This document shows positions 15,891-24,730 of a stretch of DNA of 64,000 bases, piece after piece. The DNA lies in NCBI RefSeq assembly GCF_030814835.1, contig NZ_JAUSVS010000002.1, forward strand, positions 248,001-312,000, written 5' to 3'. The stretch is from Caulobacter ginsengisoli. Its GTDB lineage: Bacteria > Pseudomonadota > Alphaproteobacteria > Caulobacterales > Caulobacteraceae. The notes beneath the pieces are model-generated. The model worked only from the letters and a program-made list of their open reading frames with translations. It was not told the origin of the DNA and ran no database searches. The position numbers were made by a program, and so were the translations under genes. Position 1 is the stretch's first letter, and the number at the start of each line of letters is the position of its first letter.

Positions 15891-18416
15891 CTACGCCGCG
15901 TTGGTCCCCGCCACCGCCGCCGCGCCCTGATGGATCGGTAGCGTGAAGCTGACCGTCGTCCCCTCGCCCGGGGCGCTGGTCATGTCGAGTGAGCCGTCGT
16001 GGAGTTCCACAAGGGACTTGGTCAGGGCCAGGCCCAGGCCCGAGCCCTGCTGGGTCTTGGCGTGCTGGCTTTCGACCTGCTCGAAGGGCCTGGCCAAGCG
16101 GGCCAGGTCTTCCTTGGCGATGCCGATGCCGGTGTCGGTGACCGAGACGCGGATTCGCTCGCCAAAGCCGTCGCGGCGCGGCTCGGCCCGCACGGTGATC
16201 CGGCCGCCGCGCGGGGTGAACTTCACGGCGTTGGATAAGAGGTTCAGCAGCACCTGCTTGATGGCGCGGTAGTCGGCCTCGATCTCGGGCAGGTGCGGGA
16301 AGTCGACCTCCATCTCCAGCCCCGCCGCCTCGGCGCGGTTGCGCATCAGCCGGACGGCGTCGTCGGCGACCTCCTCCAGGCTCATCGGGTCGAACTTGAG
16401 GTTCATCTTGCCGGCCTCGATCTTCGACATGTCGAGGATGTCGTTGATCAGGGCCAGCAGGTGCTGGCCGCTGTTGTGGATGTCCTGGGCGTATTCCTTG
16501 TAGCGGGCGTCGCCCAGGCCGCCGAACATCTCGGTGACCATGATCTCCGAGAAGCCGTTGATGGCGTTCAGTGGCGTGCGCAGCTCATGGCTCATATTGG
16601 CCAGGAACTCGCTCTTGGCCTTGTTGGCCGCCTCGGCGCGCACCTTCTCGGCCTCATACTTGCGGGCCAGTTCCGCCAGCTGCTCCTGGCTGCGCTCCAG
16701 GCTGATCACCGCGTTCTGCAGCTGCTCTTCGTTGAGGCGGCGGGCCTCTTCCTGCTGCTTGATGGCGGTGATGTCGGCGGCGGTCATGACGAGGCCACCC
16801 TCGGCCGTGCGCCGCTCGGAGATCTGGATCCAGCGGCCGTCGTTGAGCTCGGCCTCGCGCATGCCCTTCGGCGCGTCGATGGGGACCTGCTCGGCCTTGA
16901 TGGCCAGCTGGGCGAAGCGGTTGACCTGCTCGCGGGCCGCGCCGGGCTTGAGCATCCGCGGCTCCAGCGAAAAGGTGGCGCGGTAGTTGCGGTTGCAGAG
17001 CAGCAGCCGGCCGTTGCGGTCCCACAGCACGAAGGCTTCGGAGACGCTCTCGATGGCGTCGCGCAGGCGGTTCTCGGCGGCTTGCGCTCTGGCTTGGGCG
17101 ATCCGCTCCTCGGTGACGTCCAGCGCCACCCCGATGATCCGCCGGTGACCGTCGTCGCCGCCAACGCCCAGCCCCTGGCCGCGGGCGTCGATCCAGATCG
17201 AGCGGCCGCCCTCGCGCCCCGGCACCCGGAAGCTGACGTCGAAGGCGCCATAGGCGGCCGCGTGGGCCAGGGCCTGGCGGACCCGCTCGCGATGATCGGC
17301 GGCGACCCGCTCCAGCACCTCCTGGCCGGTGACGATGCCCCCGCCGCCCCAGCCGAAAATGGCGCCGGTGACGTCGGACATGAACACCTGGTCGGCCTCC
17401 AGGTCCCATTCCCAGATGCCGCAGCGGGCGGCCTCGACGGCCAGGCGGAAGCGCTGCTCGCTATCGACAAAGGCCTTCTGGGCTTCCTCGGCCCGCCGGC
17501 TCTGCGAGAACAGCAGCAGGGCCAGGGCGATGCCGATGGCCAGCGGCACCAGCAGGGCGACAATGCCGTCGATGCGGTCGCGGTTAGCCTGGACCAGGCC
17601 CGGCGGCCGGGCGGCGGCGAGGGCCAGCAGGGCCCCGCCCGCCACTGGCTGGGCCGCCACGTCGATGGTGACGCCGTCGGGCCGCTCGGCCCGGATCAGG
17701 CGGTCGGTGCGGATGTCGTCGGGCGCCAGGCTGAAGGCGGCGCGGACCGTGATAGCCTGGGCGACGCCGCCCGGTCCCGCCGAGGCCAGCAGCCGACCGT
17801 CCGGCGTGGCGACGGCCATCTGGTCGCTGGCGACCACCCGGCCTAGCAGCTGGCCCACCGATCCGGCGGCGATCAGGGTCAGCCGGCCGGAGGGGGCATC
17901 GAGGGTCTTGATGACATAGAGCCGCTTGGGGTCGCCCGGCGGGGCGCCGACCCAGTTCTTGCCGGCCGCCAGCCGCGTCGCGCCGGTCCAGTCGGCGGCC
18001 GGGGCCTGGCCGGCGACCGTGACGCCGCCCTCGGGGCCGACGATGGCGATGGCCTGGACGCCCGAGCCCGCCAGGGCCAGGGCCGAGTCGGCGGCGCCCT
18101 GCAGGTCATCGGGCTGGCGTTGCAGGAACTGGCCGGCGGCGGCCAGGGCGGCGCCGCGCAGATTGAGGTCCCCCTCCAGCCGGGCGGCCAGCAGCTCGGC
18201 CTGGCTGTCGGCGGCATGGACGATAGGCTTGGCGATCCAGCCGCGCTGCAACCGCTGCACCCCAAAGGCGCTGTAGATGGCCAAAAGCAGCAGGGCCGCC
18301 AGGATCGAGACGCGCACGAAGGCGCGGCGCGGCGCGCGCGACGAGGCAGCCGCGAACGCGGGCTCACCGGCCGATGCTGCCTTCCCACGCGCCACCTGGT
18401 CCCCTGACCGATTCAC
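15891..18416 (-). CDS. pleC: PleC-like membrane histidine kinase/phosphatase
   Basis: 841 residues with two transmembrane helices (about 33-52 and 284-303) bounding a periplasmic sensor region. A PAS domain (about 318-440), a second PAS-like domain (about 448-550) and a coiled linker follow. The HisKA domain has the H-box FLANMSHELRTPLNA, whose His is residue 610. The HATPase domain follows (NLLSNAVKF, DTGIGI, GSGLGLAL). Length and the exact His610 match C. crescentus PleC as I recall it; PleC is the polar kinase/phosphatase of DivK and PleD that sets swarmer fate, motility and holdfast development. It is transcribed after pepN with a 102-base gap that carries an unusual cluster of GANTC methylation sites. 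The start is GTG. Confidence 0.88.
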   Translation of the reverse strand: MNRSGDQVARGKAASAGEPAFAAASSRAPRRAFVRVSILAALLLLAIYSAFGVQRLQRGWIAKPIVHAADSQAELLAARLEGDLNLRGAALAAAGQFLQRQPDDLQGAADSALALAGSGVQAIAIVGPEGGVTVAGQAPAADWTGATRLAAGKNWVGAPPGDPKRLYVIKTLDAPSGRLTLIAAGSVGQLLGRVVASDQMAVATPDGRLLASAGPGGVAQAITVRAAFSLAPDDIRTDRLIRAERPDGVTIDVAAQPVAGGALLALAAARPPGLVQANRDRIDGIVALLVPLAIGIALALLLFSQSRRAEEAQKAFVDSEQRFRLAVEAARCGIWEWDLEADQVFMSDVTGAIFGWGGGGIVTGQEVLERVAADHRERVRQALAHAAAYGAFDVSFRVPGREGGRSIWIDARGQGLGVGGDDGHRRIIGVALDVTEERIAQARAQAAENRLRDAIESVSEAFVLWDRNGRLLLCNRNYRATFSLEPRMLKPGAAREQVNRFAQLAIKAEQVPIDAPKGMREAELNDGRWIQISERRTAEGGLVMTAADITAIKQQEEARRLNEEQLQNAVISLERSQEQLAELARKYEAEKVRAEAANKAKSEFLANMSHELRTPLNAINGFSEIMVTEMFGGLGDARYKEYAQDIHNSGQHLLALINDILDMSKIEAGKMNLKFDPMSLEEVADDAVRLMRNRAEAAGLEMEVDFPHLPEIEADYRAIKQVLLNLLSNAVKFTPRGGRITVRAEPRRDGFGERIRVSVTDTGIGIAKEDLARLARPFEQVESQHAKTQQGSGLGLALTKSLVELHDGSLDMTSAPGEGTTVSFTLPIHQGAAAVAGTNAA

Positions 18417-18491
18417 CCCGGATTCACGAATCTTACGGAAGCGGAGTCACCGCGTCACGGACCAAAGGGGGTTTGTTACCCACCCTGAGTC
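18410..18491. promoter_or_regulatory. Cluster of five GANTC (CcrM) sites at the pleC start
   Basis: GATTC at 18410 and 18421, GAATC at 18428, GAGTC at 18444 and 18487: five copies of the palindromic CcrM methylation site in 82 bases, where roughly one per 250-300 bases is expected. Four lie upstream of the pleC GTG and one covers its second and third codons. CcrM methylation regulates cell-cycle promoters in Caulobacter, so methylation-sensitive control of pleC is a reasonable inference. Confidence 0.6.
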
Positions 18492-18518
18492 AGTTAGCCG
18501 CAAAAATCGCAATCTCGG

Positions 18519-21110
18519 CTAAGCCAGCGACTTAGACACCAGTTCAAAAACGTTCTTCGACAATCCCGGATGGGCGACGATTCGCTCCAACTCGGCCCGC
18601 ATCAGCGCGCCCAGGTCGTCGCGATAACGCCGCCAGCCGCCCAGGGGTTCGACCATCCGGGCCGCGGTCATCGGGTTGAAGCCGTCGATGATGATGATCT
18701 GGTCGGCCAGGAAACGGTAGCCGCTGCCGTCCTCGGCATGGAACCGGGCCGGGTTCATCGAGGCGAAGGTCGAGATCAGGGCCCGCAGGCGATTGGGATT
18801 CTTGGAGTCGAAGTCGGGATGGGCGGTCAGGCCCAGCACCCGGCCCAGCGCCCCGTCGGATGGGTCGCGCGCCTGGACGGCGAACCATTTGTCCAGCACC
18901 AGCTGCTCGTCCTTCCACTTGGCATGGAAGTCGGTCAGCGCCTTGTCGCAGGCCTCGCCGCCCAGGTTGACCAGGGCCAGCAGCCCGCCCATGGCGTCGG
19001 TCATGTTGGCGGCGGCCTCGAAATGGCCGACCGCCAGCGCCAGGGTGTCGGAGGACGGCTGGGCCGACAGCAGGTCCAGGATGGCGTTGCGCAGGGCCCG
19101 GCGGCCCGCCGCGTCGGAATCGGCCGAGAACTCGCCGACCTCCTGCAGGCTCAGATGCAGCCGGCGCAGGTCATCCTCCAGATGCACGGCGATGCGGGCG
19201 CGCAGGGCGTCACGGGCCTCGTGCAGGGCGCCCGGATCGGCCGGATCCATGGCCAGGGACAGATCCTGCTCGCTGGGCAGCGAGAGCAGCAGCGCCTTGA
19301 AGGCGTGGTCGGCGGCCTGGTCGCCCAGGGCCCGGCCCATGGCCTCGGCGAACCGCTCCTCGCCCACCTCGTCGGGGGTTCCGCCCGCGCGGCTGAGGAT
19401 CAGGTCGCGAGCCAGCTCCTGGCCGGCTTCCCAGCGGTTGAACAGGTCCGGGTCGGCGGCCAGCAGCACATAGCGGTCCTTGGCCGGCCGCTCGATGGTC
19501 AGCCTCACCGGGGCCGAGAAACCGCGCAGGGCCGAGATCACCGGCTGGCGGGTGACACCGTCCAGGCGGACGGTCTTCTCGGCGCTGTCCAGCAGCACCA
19601 CCTCGGTCTCGCGCAGCGGCCGGCCGTCGTCGTCCAGCAGGCCGATGGCGATGGGGGTGGGCAGGGGCTGCTTGTTCGGCTGGCCGGGCGTGGGGGCGGT
19701 GGATTGGCGGAGGGTCAGTTCGAGGACGCCGCTGTCCTCATCCCAACTCTGGCCGATGCTGACCGACGGCGTGCCGGCCTGCTCATACCAGCCGAAGAAA
19801 CCGGTCAGGTCCTGGCCCGAGGCCTCGGCAAAGCACTTGATGAATTCCTCGACCGTGGTGGCCTGGCCGTCCCAGCGCTCGAAATAGAGGTCCATCCCGG
19901 CCCGGAAGGCGTCCGCGCCGATGATGGTCTTCAGCATGCGGATGACCTCGGACCCCTTCTCGTAGATGGTCGCGGTGTAGAAGTTGTCGATCTTCAGATA
20001 GGCCGAAGGCCGCACCGGGTGGGCCAGCGGGCCGGCGTCCTCGGGGAACTGCCGGGCGCGCAGGGCCCGCACGTCCTTGATCCGCTGCACGGCGGCGCCG
20101 CGCATGTCGGCCGAGAAGCTCTGGTCGCGGAAGACGGTCAGGCCCTCCTTCAGACACAGCTGGAACCAGTCGCGGCAGGTGATGCGGTCGCCGGTCCAGT
20201 TGTGGAAATACTCGTGGGCCACGACGCTCTCGATGCGCTCATAGTCCAGGTCCGTCGCGGTCGCCTCGTCGGCCAGCAGCAGGGCCGAGTTGAAGATGTT
20301 GAGGCCCTTGTTCTCCATCGCCCCGAAATTGAAGTCGCGCACGGCGACGATCATGAACAGGTCCAGGTCGTACTCGCGCCCGAACGCCTGCTCGTCCCAT
20401 TTCATCGAGCGCTTGAGGGCGTCCATGGCGTAGGCGGCGCGGGGGGCCATGCCGGGGTCGACATAGATGCGCAGCTCGACCTTGCGGCCCGACAGGGTGG
20501 TGAAGCTGTCGGCCAGTTCGTCCAGCTCCCCGGCCACCAGGGCGAACAGGTAGCAGGGCTTGGGGAAGGGGTCTTCCCACTCGGCGTAGTGGCGGCCGTC
20601 GGGGAGTTCGCCCGAGTTCAGCAGGTTGCCGTTGGAGAGCAGGCGGTGGAAGGCCTTGTCCGCCTCGATGCGCACGGTGTAGCGGCTGAGGACGTCGGGC
20701 CGGTCGGCGAACCAGGTGATCTTGCGGAAGCCTTCCGCCTCGCACTGGGTGCAGAACCGCCCGCCGGACATGTAGAGGCCGTCCAGCGCCTTGTTGTTCT
20801 CCGGATCGATCTCGACCTCGGTGGTCAGGGTGAAGGCGTTGGGCACGTCGGGGACGGTGAGGAATTCGCTATCGATGGTCCGCTCGTTGTCGGAGAGGAC
20901 GCGGCCGTCGATCGCCACCGAGATGGGCTTGAGCCGCTCACCGTTCAGCACCAGCGGCTCGGCGTGATCGCCGTTGCGCCGGATGGCCAGGGTCGCCTTC
21001 ACCCGGGTGGTGTTGGGCTCCAGATGGAACTCCAGACGGGTGGTCTCGATGAGAAAGGCGGGAGGCCGGTACTCGGCCAGGCGGACGGGCTGGGGCGTGT
21101 CGGTGCGCAT
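18519..21110 (-). CDS. pepN: Aminopeptidase N (M1 family)
   Basis: 863 residues (E. coli PepN is 870). A cytoplasmic zinc aminopeptidase that removes N-terminal residues from peptides in protein turnover. The substrate-binding GAMEN motif is at 263-267. The zinc site is HEYFH at 299-303 with the third ligand Glu322 (LKEGLTVFRDQ), matching E. coli H297/H301/E320. The remainder fits the long helical C-terminal domain. I place the start at the ATG at 21110 (MRTDTPQPVR); an in-frame GTG at 21146 would add 12 residues that do not look like PepN. It is divergent from the GxxExxY gene with 53 bases between them, and followed on the same strand by pleC. Confidence 0.95.
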   Translation of the reverse strand: MRTDTPQPVRLAEYRPPAFLIETTRLEFHLEPNTTRVKATLAIRRNGDHAEPLVLNGERLKPISVAIDGRVLSDNERTIDSEFLTVPDVPNAFTLTTEVEIDPENNKALDGLYMSGGRFCTQCEAEGFRKITWFADRPDVLSRYTVRIEADKAFHRLLSNGNLLNSGELPDGRHYAEWEDPFPKPCYLFALVAGELDELADSFTTLSGRKVELRIYVDPGMAPRAAYAMDALKRSMKWDEQAFGREYDLDLFMIVAVRDFNFGAMENKGLNIFNSALLLADEATATDLDYERIESVVAHEYFHNWTGDRITCRDWFQLCLKEGLTVFRDQSFSADMRGAAVQRIKDVRALRARQFPEDAGPLAHPVRPSAYLKIDNFYTATIYEKGSEVIRMLKTIIGADAFRAGMDLYFERWDGQATTVEEFIKCFAEASGQDLTGFFGWYEQAGTPSVSIGQSWDEDSGVLELTLRQSTAPTPGQPNKQPLPTPIAIGLLDDDGRPLRETEVVLLDSAEKTVRLDGVTRQPVISALRGFSAPVRLTIERPAKDRYVLLAADPDLFNRWEAGQELARDLILSRAGGTPDEVGEERFAEAMGRALGDQAADHAFKALLLSLPSEQDLSLAMDPADPGALHEARDALRARIAVHLEDDLRRLHLSLQEVGEFSADSDAAGRRALRNAILDLLSAQPSSDTLALAVGHFEAAANMTDAMGGLLALVNLGGEACDKALTDFHAKWKDEQLVLDKWFAVQARDPSDGALGRVLGLTAHPDFDSKNPNRLRALISTFASMNPARFHAEDGSGYRFLADQIIIIDGFNPMTAARMVEPLGGWRRYRDDLGALMRAELERIVAHPGLSKNVFELVSKSLA

Positions 21111-21163
21111 TTCGATGATGTAGCGTTTGGCGTGTATCGGCGCCACCGGGGAGGGGCGGAAGA

Positions 21164-21565
21164 ATGAGTGGGGATGAACACGAACCCGGCAAAGGGGTCC
21201 TCTTCCCGGAGGAAGCCTTTGCTATTCAGGGTGCGATTTTTGAGGTCAACCGGGCGATGGGCGCAGGGTTCCTGGAGGCCGTCTACCAGGAGTGTCTGGC
21301 GCTGGAGTTTGTGGCGCGGGGAATTCCGTTCGCCGCGTCTCGGCCTTTGAGCCTGAGCTACAAAGGCCAACCCCTTCGTCAGACCTATGTGCCGGACTTT
21401 GTCTGCTACGAACGGATCATCGTGGAGATCAAGGCAGCGACGGCTCTGGCGAAGGAGCACCGGATGCAGGTGATGAACTACCTGCGCGGCACAGGTCTGC
21501 GATTGGGAATTCTGGTGAACTTCGGTACTTCGCCAAAGGCGCAGATTGAGCGCATTGCGCTTTGA
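21164..21565 (+). CDS. GxxExxY family protein (PD-(D/E)XK nuclease-like)
   Basis: A 133-residue protein carrying the family signature G-F-L-E-A-V-Y at about residues 37-43 (MGAGFLEAVYQE). The PD-(D/E)XK-type core is PDFVCYERIIVEIKA, with Asp and the E-x-K pair as likely metal and catalytic residues; QVMNYLRGTGLRLGILVNFG follows. Members (PDDEXK_3 type) are widespread, often scattered in intergenic locations, and have no settled function. No signal or membrane segment. Immediately downstream is a large inverted repeat built of CACGAACAA units. No toxin, helicase or methylase partner is adjacent. Confidence 0.88.
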   Translation: MSGDEHEPGKGVLFPEEAFAIQGAIFEVNRAMGAGFLEAVYQECLALEFVARGIPFAASRPLSLSYKGQPLRQTYVPDFVCYERIIVEIKAATALAKEHRMQVMNYLRGTGLRLGILVNFGTSPKAQIERIAL

Positions 21566-21599
21566 TCCTCGGTTAGGGGTGCGGCTGGCGCTGTAAAGT

Positions 21600-21743
21600 T
21601 TCACCACGAACAACACGAACAGCACGAACGCTCCAGCGGAACCCAGTTTTTGCCCGAAGGGCCGTATGGATAGAGAGGCCTTCGGCCGATGAGGCCACTG
21701 TTGGCTCAAGCCCGTTCGTGTTGTTCGTGTTGTTCGTGGTGAA
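21600..21743. repeat. 31-base inverted repeat of CACGAACAA units beside the GxxExxY gene
   Basis: The left arm (21600-21630) starts TTCACCACGAACAACACGAA and the right arm (21713-21743) is its reverse complement with a single mismatch; an 82-base core lies between. Each arm contains about three 9-base units of the type CACGAACAA. Read through, it encodes TTNNTNNTN-type peptides. I recall similar sequences near GxxExxY genes in unrelated bacteria. The repeat sits between the GxxExxY stop and the convergent aldehyde dehydrogenase stop, so it could also form a long terminator stem. Confidence 0.8.
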
Positions 21744-21754
21744 GTTCTTTAGGC

Positions 21755-23146
21755 CTATCCCACCACCACCGTCTTCACATTCACGAACTCCAAAATCCCA
21801 TACCGCCCACACTCCCGCCCATTCCCCGAATCCTTCACCCCGCCAAACGGCAGCCGCGGATCGGACGCCACGTTCTTGTTCACGAACGCCATCCCCGCAT
21901 CCAACGCCTCGGCTGCGATCCGCTCGCCCCGCGCCAGGTCCGACGTGATGACCCCCGACCCCAACCCATAGGGGCTGTCGTTGGCGATGCGGATGGCGTC
22001 GGCTTCGTCCCGCGCGCGGATGACGGCGGCGACGGGGCCGAAGATTTCCTGGTCGTGGGCGGGTTGGCCGGGGGCGACGCCGGCGAGGACGGTGGGGGGG
22101 TACCAGGCGCCGGGCTGGTCGGGGATGACGCCGCCGAGCAGGAGGCGGGCGCCCTTGTCGCGGCTCTGGCGGACCTGGTGATGGATCTCGTCGCGGGCGG
22201 CGAGGCTGACCAGGGGGCCGAGCTTGGTGGTCGCGTCGGTGGGGTCGGCGGGGGTCCAGGCGGACATGGCTTCGACCAGGGCGGTTTCGAAGGCCTGCGC
22301 GATCTGGTCGACGACGATGAAGCGCTTGCCGGCCACGCAGCTCTGGCCGGCGTTGACCATGCGGGCGGCGGCGCAGACCTTGGCGGCGAGGGCGATGTCG
22401 GCGTCCTCGAGGATGACGTAGGCGTCTGAGCCGCCCAGTTCCAGCACCGACTTCTTCAGGGATTGGCCCGCCTGCGAGGCCACCGAGCGACCGGCGGCGA
22501 CGCTGCCGGTCAGGGTCACGGCCGCGATGGCCGGGCTGGCGATCAGGGCCCCGACATCGCCGCTGGGGATCAGCAGTGTGCGGAACAGGTCCTTCGGGAA
22601 GCCTGCCTCATGGAAGACGGACTCGATGGCCAGCGCGCAGCCCGGCACATTGCTGGCGTGCTTGAGCACCGCGCCGTTGCCGGCCATCAGGGTCGGGGCG
22701 GCGAAGCGGAAGACCTGCCAGAACGGGAAGTTCCAGGGCATCACCGCCAGCACCACCCCCAGCGGGTTGAAGGTGACGAAGGCCTTCGGCCCGGGACCGT
22801 GGGCGTCCGACAGGTCGACATCCTCGCGGGCCAGATAGGCCTCGGCGTGCTCGGCGAAGTGGTCGCAGTTGAAGGCGCACTTCTCCACCTCGGCCCGGCC
22901 GTCGGTCAGGGTCTTGCCCATCTCAGCGGTCATCAGGGCGGCCAGCTCGTCCTTGCGGCGGCGCAGGACCTGGGCGGCGGTTTTCATCAGGGCGGCGCGG
23001 TGGGCGAAGCCGGTCCCGCGCCAAGCCTGCTGGGCCTTGGCGGCGGCGGCGGCGATGTCCAGCGCCTCCTGGCGGCTGTGACCCTGGACGGGCTGGCGGG
23101 CCTCGCCGGTGGCGGGATTGACGGGGGTGAAGCTGGGCCTGGTCAT
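21755..23146 (-). CDS. NAD(P)-dependent aldehyde dehydrogenase, Sad/YneI succinate-semialdehyde dehydrogenase type
   Basis: 463 residues of the aldehyde dehydrogenase superfamily. Key residues: Asn139 in MPWNFPFWQ, general base Glu236 in LELGGSDAYV and the nucleophile Cys270 in NAGQSCVAGKRF. The C-terminal FGGVKDSGNGRECG is typical. Length and sequence pattern (462 residues, ELGGSD, HHQV, LLLGG) resemble E. coli Sad (YneI), which oxidises succinate semialdehyde to succinate in GABA breakdown; the substrate remains an inference. The Lnt-like gene ends 31 bases upstream on the same strand, so the two may be co-transcribed, though they share no obvious pathway. Confidence 0.88.
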   Translation of the reverse strand: MTRPSFTPVNPATGEARQPVQGHSRQEALDIAAAAAKAQQAWRGTGFAHRAALMKTAAQVLRRRKDELAALMTAEMGKTLTDGRAEVEKCAFNCDHFAEHAEAYLAREDVDLSDAHGPGPKAFVTFNPLGVVLAVMPWNFPFWQVFRFAAPTLMAGNGAVLKHASNVPGCALAIESVFHEAGFPKDLFRTLLIPSGDVGALIASPAIAAVTLTGSVAAGRSVASQAGQSLKKSVLELGGSDAYVILEDADIALAAKVCAAARMVNAGQSCVAGKRFIVVDQIAQAFETALVEAMSAWTPADPTDATTKLGPLVSLAARDEIHHQVRQSRDKGARLLLGGVIPDQPGAWYPPTVLAGVAPGQPAHDQEIFGPVAAVIRARDEADAIRIANDSPYGLGSGVITSDLARGERIAAEALDAGMAFVNKNVASDPRLPFGGVKDSGNGRECGRYGILEFVNVKTVVVG

Positions 23147-23177
23147 GGCCCATCAACGCACCGAAGCGCCCGCCCGT

Positions 23178-24605
23178 TCAAGCGCCGCGCTTGCGCCGGG
23201 CCAGGGCCATCGCCGTCAGCCCGGCCAGACCGGCCAGGGCCAGCCAGGCGAACCAGTCGCCATAACGGCCATAGAGGGTGGAGCCGCGCGCGCTGTCGAG
23301 GCGCACGATCGCGGTGCGCTGGTTGGCGCCGGGCTCGATCACGCCCCGGGCCTGGCCGTGCCAGCCATAGGCGACGGTGCGGCCGTTGATCGTCGGCCGC
23401 ACGATGTTCAGGCCGTACTCGATGGCCCGCATCCTGGCCATCTCGGCGTGAAGCGTCGTGATCGCCGGCCAGTCGTCGGAGGGCAGGAACAGCACGTCGG
23501 CGCCCGCCGCCTGGCGCATGATCGCGCGATGATCGCCATCGAAACAGATAGCCGCCGCGTAGCGTGCGCCATCGATGATCGCGGAGGGCACGCGGCCGTC
23601 ACCCGGGACCATGTTCCTGCGCTCATGGCCCGGCACGGGGAAGGACTTGCGATAGCTCCACAGGGCCTGGCCGGACGGCGCAATCATCACCGTCTTGTTT
23701 TCGTAGCGCAGCGTCGAGGACGACTGACGCCGACCATAGGAGAGCTGGAGATAGACGTTGTGCTGAGCCGCGAACCGGCCCGCGCGGTCGAGCAGGGCCC
23801 GCTCGTCGCTGGCGAGAATGGCGAGCGAATCCTCGGGCCAGACGATGAACCGCGGCCCGTTGGTGGCGGCCGCGCTGCGGGCGAACAGATCGTCGGCGAT
23901 CTCGGCTGAGTAGCGCAGTTGATAGTTCTCGTTGTTCTCGCGCCTGGGCAACACCATAGCCGCGAGCGGGCCGGCGGGAACGGTCTCGGCGGCGCGGACC
24001 GCGCCGAACGCCAGCACCAAGACCAGGACCGTGGCGAAGGCCGCCGCGGCGGGCAGGGCGGTTCGGAGGGCGGCGCGTCGCTCCCAGATCAGGTTGGCGG
24101 TCGAGGCGCTCCAGGCCACCAGGAAGGTCAGGCCCCACATGCCGGTCAGCGAGGCGATCTGGGCCAGCGGGAGCAGCCCCGCCTGGCTGTAGGCGATGGA
24201 ACCCCAGCTGCCATAGGGGAGCAGCACGGTCAGGCCATACTCATAGCCTGCGTAGGCGCAGGGCAGCACCAGGGTCCCGAGCAGGGCCGGCAGGCGAGGC
24301 GCCAGCAGCCGGTTGAGCAGCAGGGGCAGCAGGCTCACCAGCGACAGCACAAGGGCTGCGACCGCCAGTTCAATCCCGTGCAGGCGAAAGACGCCGGCCC
24401 AGCTGAACACCCAGGCCGCCAGAACCGCCGGCCAGGCGATCAGCAACCCGCGCCCGACCGGCTGGCCTCTGAGGAAGCGGACCATGAGCAGTGGCGCCAA
24501 CCAGGCGGCCGGCCAGACCGCGGCATATCCGTTGCCGAACGCCCAGAAGGCCGCCGCCGGGAAGATCAGCAACAGAGTGGCGAGCGAGCGCCCACGCGTC
24601 GTCAT
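23178..24605 (-). CDS. Lnt-like membrane carbon-nitrogen hydrolase (apolipoprotein N-acyltransferase paralogue)
   Basis: 475 residues: six or seven N-terminal transmembrane helices (about 8-205), a periplasmic nitrilase domain (about 212-445) and one C-terminal helix ending in RRKRGA. The nitrilase triad is complete: Glu258 (VWPEDS), Lys320 (SYRKSFPVPGHE) and Cys354 (AAICFDGDHR). The overall architecture is that of apolipoprotein N-acyltransferase, which N-acylates lipoproteins. The sequence around the triad deviates from canonical Lnt (YRKSFPVPGHE instead of a YDKxHLVPFGE-type loop). It is more likely a paralogue with another acyl acceptor or an amidase activity than the housekeeping lnt. 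Divergent from the CPBP gene by 125 bases. Confidence 0.82.
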   Translation of the reverse strand: MTTRGRSLATLLLIFPAAAFWAFGNGYAAVWPAAWLAPLLMVRFLRGQPVGRGLLIAWPAVLAAWVFSWAGVFRLHGIELAVAALVLSLVSLLPLLLNRLLAPRLPALLGTLVLPCAYAGYEYGLTVLLPYGSWGSIAYSQAGLLPLAQIASLTGMWGLTFLVAWSASTANLIWERRAALRTALPAAAAFATVLVLVLAFGAVRAAETVPAGPLAAMVLPRRENNENYQLRYSAEIADDLFARSAAATNGPRFIVWPEDSLAILASDERALLDRAGRFAAQHNVYLQLSYGRRQSSSTLRYENKTVMIAPSGQALWSYRKSFPVPGHERRNMVPGDGRVPSAIIDGARYAAAICFDGDHRAIMRQAAGADVLFLPSDDWPAITTLHAEMARMRAIEYGLNIVRPTINGRTVAYGWHGQARGVIEPGANQRTAIVRLDSARGSTLYGRYGDWFAWLALAGLAGLTAMALARRKRGA

Positions 24606-24730
24606 GAAACCCCCGAACTGAAAACGGCGACTGGCCGTTCGCGCGGGATACGGCCAGGCGCGGTGTTCGGATCATCGGTTCAAGCCGGCCCGCAACCGTG
24701 CCAAGCTGGGCCGAACGGGGGAGCACAGTC

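Noticed and set aside
18570..21167. Long plus-strand frame opposite pepN
   Set aside because: It is the antisense of a complete M1 aminopeptidase with intact GAMEN and HExxH motifs.
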